A stretch of DNA of 64,000 nt from Paenibacillus dauci. GTDB lineage: Bacteria; Bacillota; Bacilli; Paenibacillales; Paenibacillaceae. The position numbers and the translations under genes are program-made. Below, in pieces: positions 62,644 to 64,000 of this stretch. Numbering within the stretch: the stretch's first letter is position 1; each line of letters opens with the position of its first letter. Where the stretch lies: contig NZ_KQ040799.1 of the NCBI RefSeq assembly GCF_000971985.1, positions 1 through 64,000 of the forward strand, read 5' to 3'. The notes under the pieces were generated by a model, which had not been told where the DNA came from, made no database searches, and saw only the letters and a program-made list of their open reading frames with translations.

Positions 62644-64000
62644 ATGTCCGTTAAAGACTCATTTTCCGTTGGCCGTGAACTGAAAGTGAAAGACAAGACT
62701 TACCGTTATTTCAGCCTCGAAGCGCTGAAAGAAAAAGGCTACACCAGCATCGACAAGCTGCCGTTCTCTATTCGGGTACTGCTTGAAGCTGCTGTTCGTC
62801 AATTCGATGGTCACGCGATCACCGAAGAACACGTAAAACAACTCGCGGGATGGGCTGAGGGCCGTGAGGAAAAAGAAATTCCATTTATCCCTGCACGTAT
62901 CGTACTGCAGGATTTCACTGGTGTACCGGTTGTCGTTGACCTTGCAGCAATGCGCGATTTCGTTAAGAAATCAGGCGGCGATCCAAAGCAGATCAACCCG
63001 CTCGTACCGGTTGACCTGGTTATTGACCACTCTGTAATGGTAGATGCATACGGTACTCCCGATGCACTTGAACATAATGTAAATGTTGAATTTGAGCGTA
63101 ACGAAGAGCGCTATCGTTTCCTGCGCTGGGCACAGACTGCATTTGACAACTTCCGTGCCGTTCCACCTTCCACCGGTATCGTTCACCAGGTTAACCTGGA
63201 GTATCTGGCTTCTGTAGCTGCTACGAAGACGGTAGATGGCGAGACTCAGGTCTTCCCTGACTCCCTCGTAGGTACTGATTCCCACACTACCATGATCAAC
63301 GGTCTTGGCGTTGTTGGCTGGGGTGTTGGCGGTATCGAAGCCGAAGCAGGTATGCTCGGTCAGCCATTGTACTTTGTTATGCCAGAAGTTATCGGTTTCA
63401 AACTGACAGGCAGCCTGAGCGAAGGCGCAACAGCAACTGACCTGGCGCTGACGGTTACCGAAATGCTCCGTAAAAAAGGCGTTGTCGGCAAATTCGTGGA
63501 ATTCTATGGTCCGGGTCTTGCCAACATCAGTCTGGCTGACCGTGCAACAGTAGCCAACATGGCTCCTGAGTACGGCGCAACAATCGGTTTCTTCCCTGTC
63601 GATGACGAGACACTGTTCTACCTGCGCAATACCGGCCGTGCCGATGATCAGGTTGAACTGGTAGAAGCCTACTACAAAGCACAAAACATGTTCCGTACAT
63701 CCGAGACACCTGATCCGGTATTTACCGATGTGATCGAGCTGGATCTGGCTTCCGTGGTACCGAGTCTTGCCGGTCCAAAACGTCCTCAGGATCGTATCGA
63801 ACTGACCAATATGAAACTGAGCTACGACACAGCGATCCGCACACCGGTTGAAGCTGGCGGTTATGGCCTGTCGGATGAGAAACTGGCTGAGAAAATCACC
63901 GTTCAACATCCAAATGGCAAAACCAGCGAAATGGGTGCAGGCGCTGTCGTTATCGCAGCGATTACCAGCTGTACGAATACGTCCAACCCAAGCGTTATGC
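62644..64000 (+). CDS. acnA: Aconitate hydratase AcnA/CitB (partial, cut by window end)
   Basis: Interconverts citrate and isocitrate in the TCA cycle, and in Bacillus also binds RNA. ATG at 62644 with AAGGAGG upstream. The visible 452 codons, about half of the usual 900, run without interruption from [20 protein letters not shown] to the window edge. Landmarks are [85 protein letters not shown] and, at the edge, [13 protein letters not shown] with the first Cys ligand of the 4Fe-4S cluster. Symbol citB in Bacillus. Confidence 0.97.
   Translation, partial: MSVKDSFSVGRELKVKDKTYRYFSLEALKEKGYTSIDKLPFSIRVLLEAAVRQFDGHAITEEHVKQLAGWAEGREEKEIPFIPARIVLQDFTGVPVVVDLAAMRDFVKKSGGDPKQINPLVPVDLVIDHSVMVDAYGTPDALEHNVNVEFERNEERYRFLRWAQTAFDNFRAVPPSTGIVHQVNLEYLASVAATKTVDGETQVFPDSLVGTDSHTTMINGLGVVGWGVGGIEAEAGMLGQPLYFVMPEVIGFKLTGSLSEGATATDLALTVTEMLRKKGVVGKFVEFYGPGLANISLADRATVANMAPEYGATIGFFPVDDETLFYLRNTGRADDQVELVEAYYKAQNMFRTSETPDPVFTDVIELDLASVVPSLAGPKRPQDRIELTNMKLSYDTAIRTPVEAGGYGLSDEKLAEKITVQHPNGKTSEMGAGAVVIAAITSCTNTSNPSVM

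Overview
The window looks like chromosomal DNA of a Paenibacillus-type member of the Bacillales. The evidence is the Gram-positive Shine-Dalgarno signals (AAGGAG, GGAGG) in front of nearly every gene, frequent GTG and TTG starts, sigma-A style promoters, and the gene families present: an SLH-domain surface protein, YesM/YesN two-component pair, LytR-CpsA-Psr protein, UvsE, purine riboswitch, CcpA-type cre boxes, and a chitinase with a CBM5/12 module. No rRNA, tRNA, phage, transposase or CRISPR array was seen. Most of the DNA has moderate GC. Three stretches are clearly AT-rich: the left end, about 16.7-18.1 kb and about 43.3-45.6 kb. The last two hold small secreted or membrane proteins of unclear role and are the best candidates for recently acquired DNA.

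Layout. 0.8-1.8 kb: a divergent relative of the formylglycine-generating-enzyme fold. 2.3-4.0 kb: a guanine-type purine riboswitch controlling a guanine/hypoxanthine permease. 4.4-7.5 kb: a chitin-degradation unit (GH18 chitinase, then an AA10 lytic polysaccharide monooxygenase) next to an XRE/TPR regulator resembling the quorum-sensing RNPP family. 8.1-16.7 kb: housekeeping and small conserved genes (DUF1349, RluF, GIY-YIG, DUF421/DUF3290 pair, MBL hydrolase, SRPBCC, guaA, DedA). 16.8-17.9 kb: an AT-rich two-gene unit with a secreted protein ending in a Gly/Ala-rich hydrophobic segment and a small membrane protein, possibly an antimicrobial/immunity pair. 18.1-25.7 kb: Bcp, universal stress protein, a large SLH protein, an NTF2-like protein, and two zinc-ribbon membrane proteins. 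26.5-29.1 kb: a three-gene ABC-2 exporter. 29.4-37.2 kb: LCP protein, a second-type HemL, an SDR, a MocR regulator divergent from an EamA exporter, and a secreted protein of unknown function. 37.4-49.0 kb: a rhamnogalacturonan utilisation locus (YesR-like GH105, SGNH acetylesterase, two permeases, lipoprotein binding protein, YesN, YesM) interrupted by three tandem paralogous stalk-domain proteins. 49.3-55.9 kb: SGNH esterase with a stalk domain, SuhB, UvsE, Ddl, AraC regulator. 56.1-62.3 kb: SDR, an HlyD/ABC-2 efflux pair divergent from a LysR gene, and another ABC pair. 62.6 kb to the edge: the first half of aconitase.

The most unusual signal is not a gene. Three copies of a roughly 120-base palindromic element (11014-11130, 25902-26022 and, inverted, 26239-26358) share conserved internal-loop sequences. 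Their outer stems differ in sequence yet remain base-paired, which points to a mobile, structured RNA or DNA repeat family. A fourth, shortened relative may lie at 53595-53649. The copies sit in gaps after genes.

Start codons were moved inward wherever a ribosome binding site and family alignment favoured a downstream start. Function calls rest on sequence motifs recognised by eye; no database search was possible.
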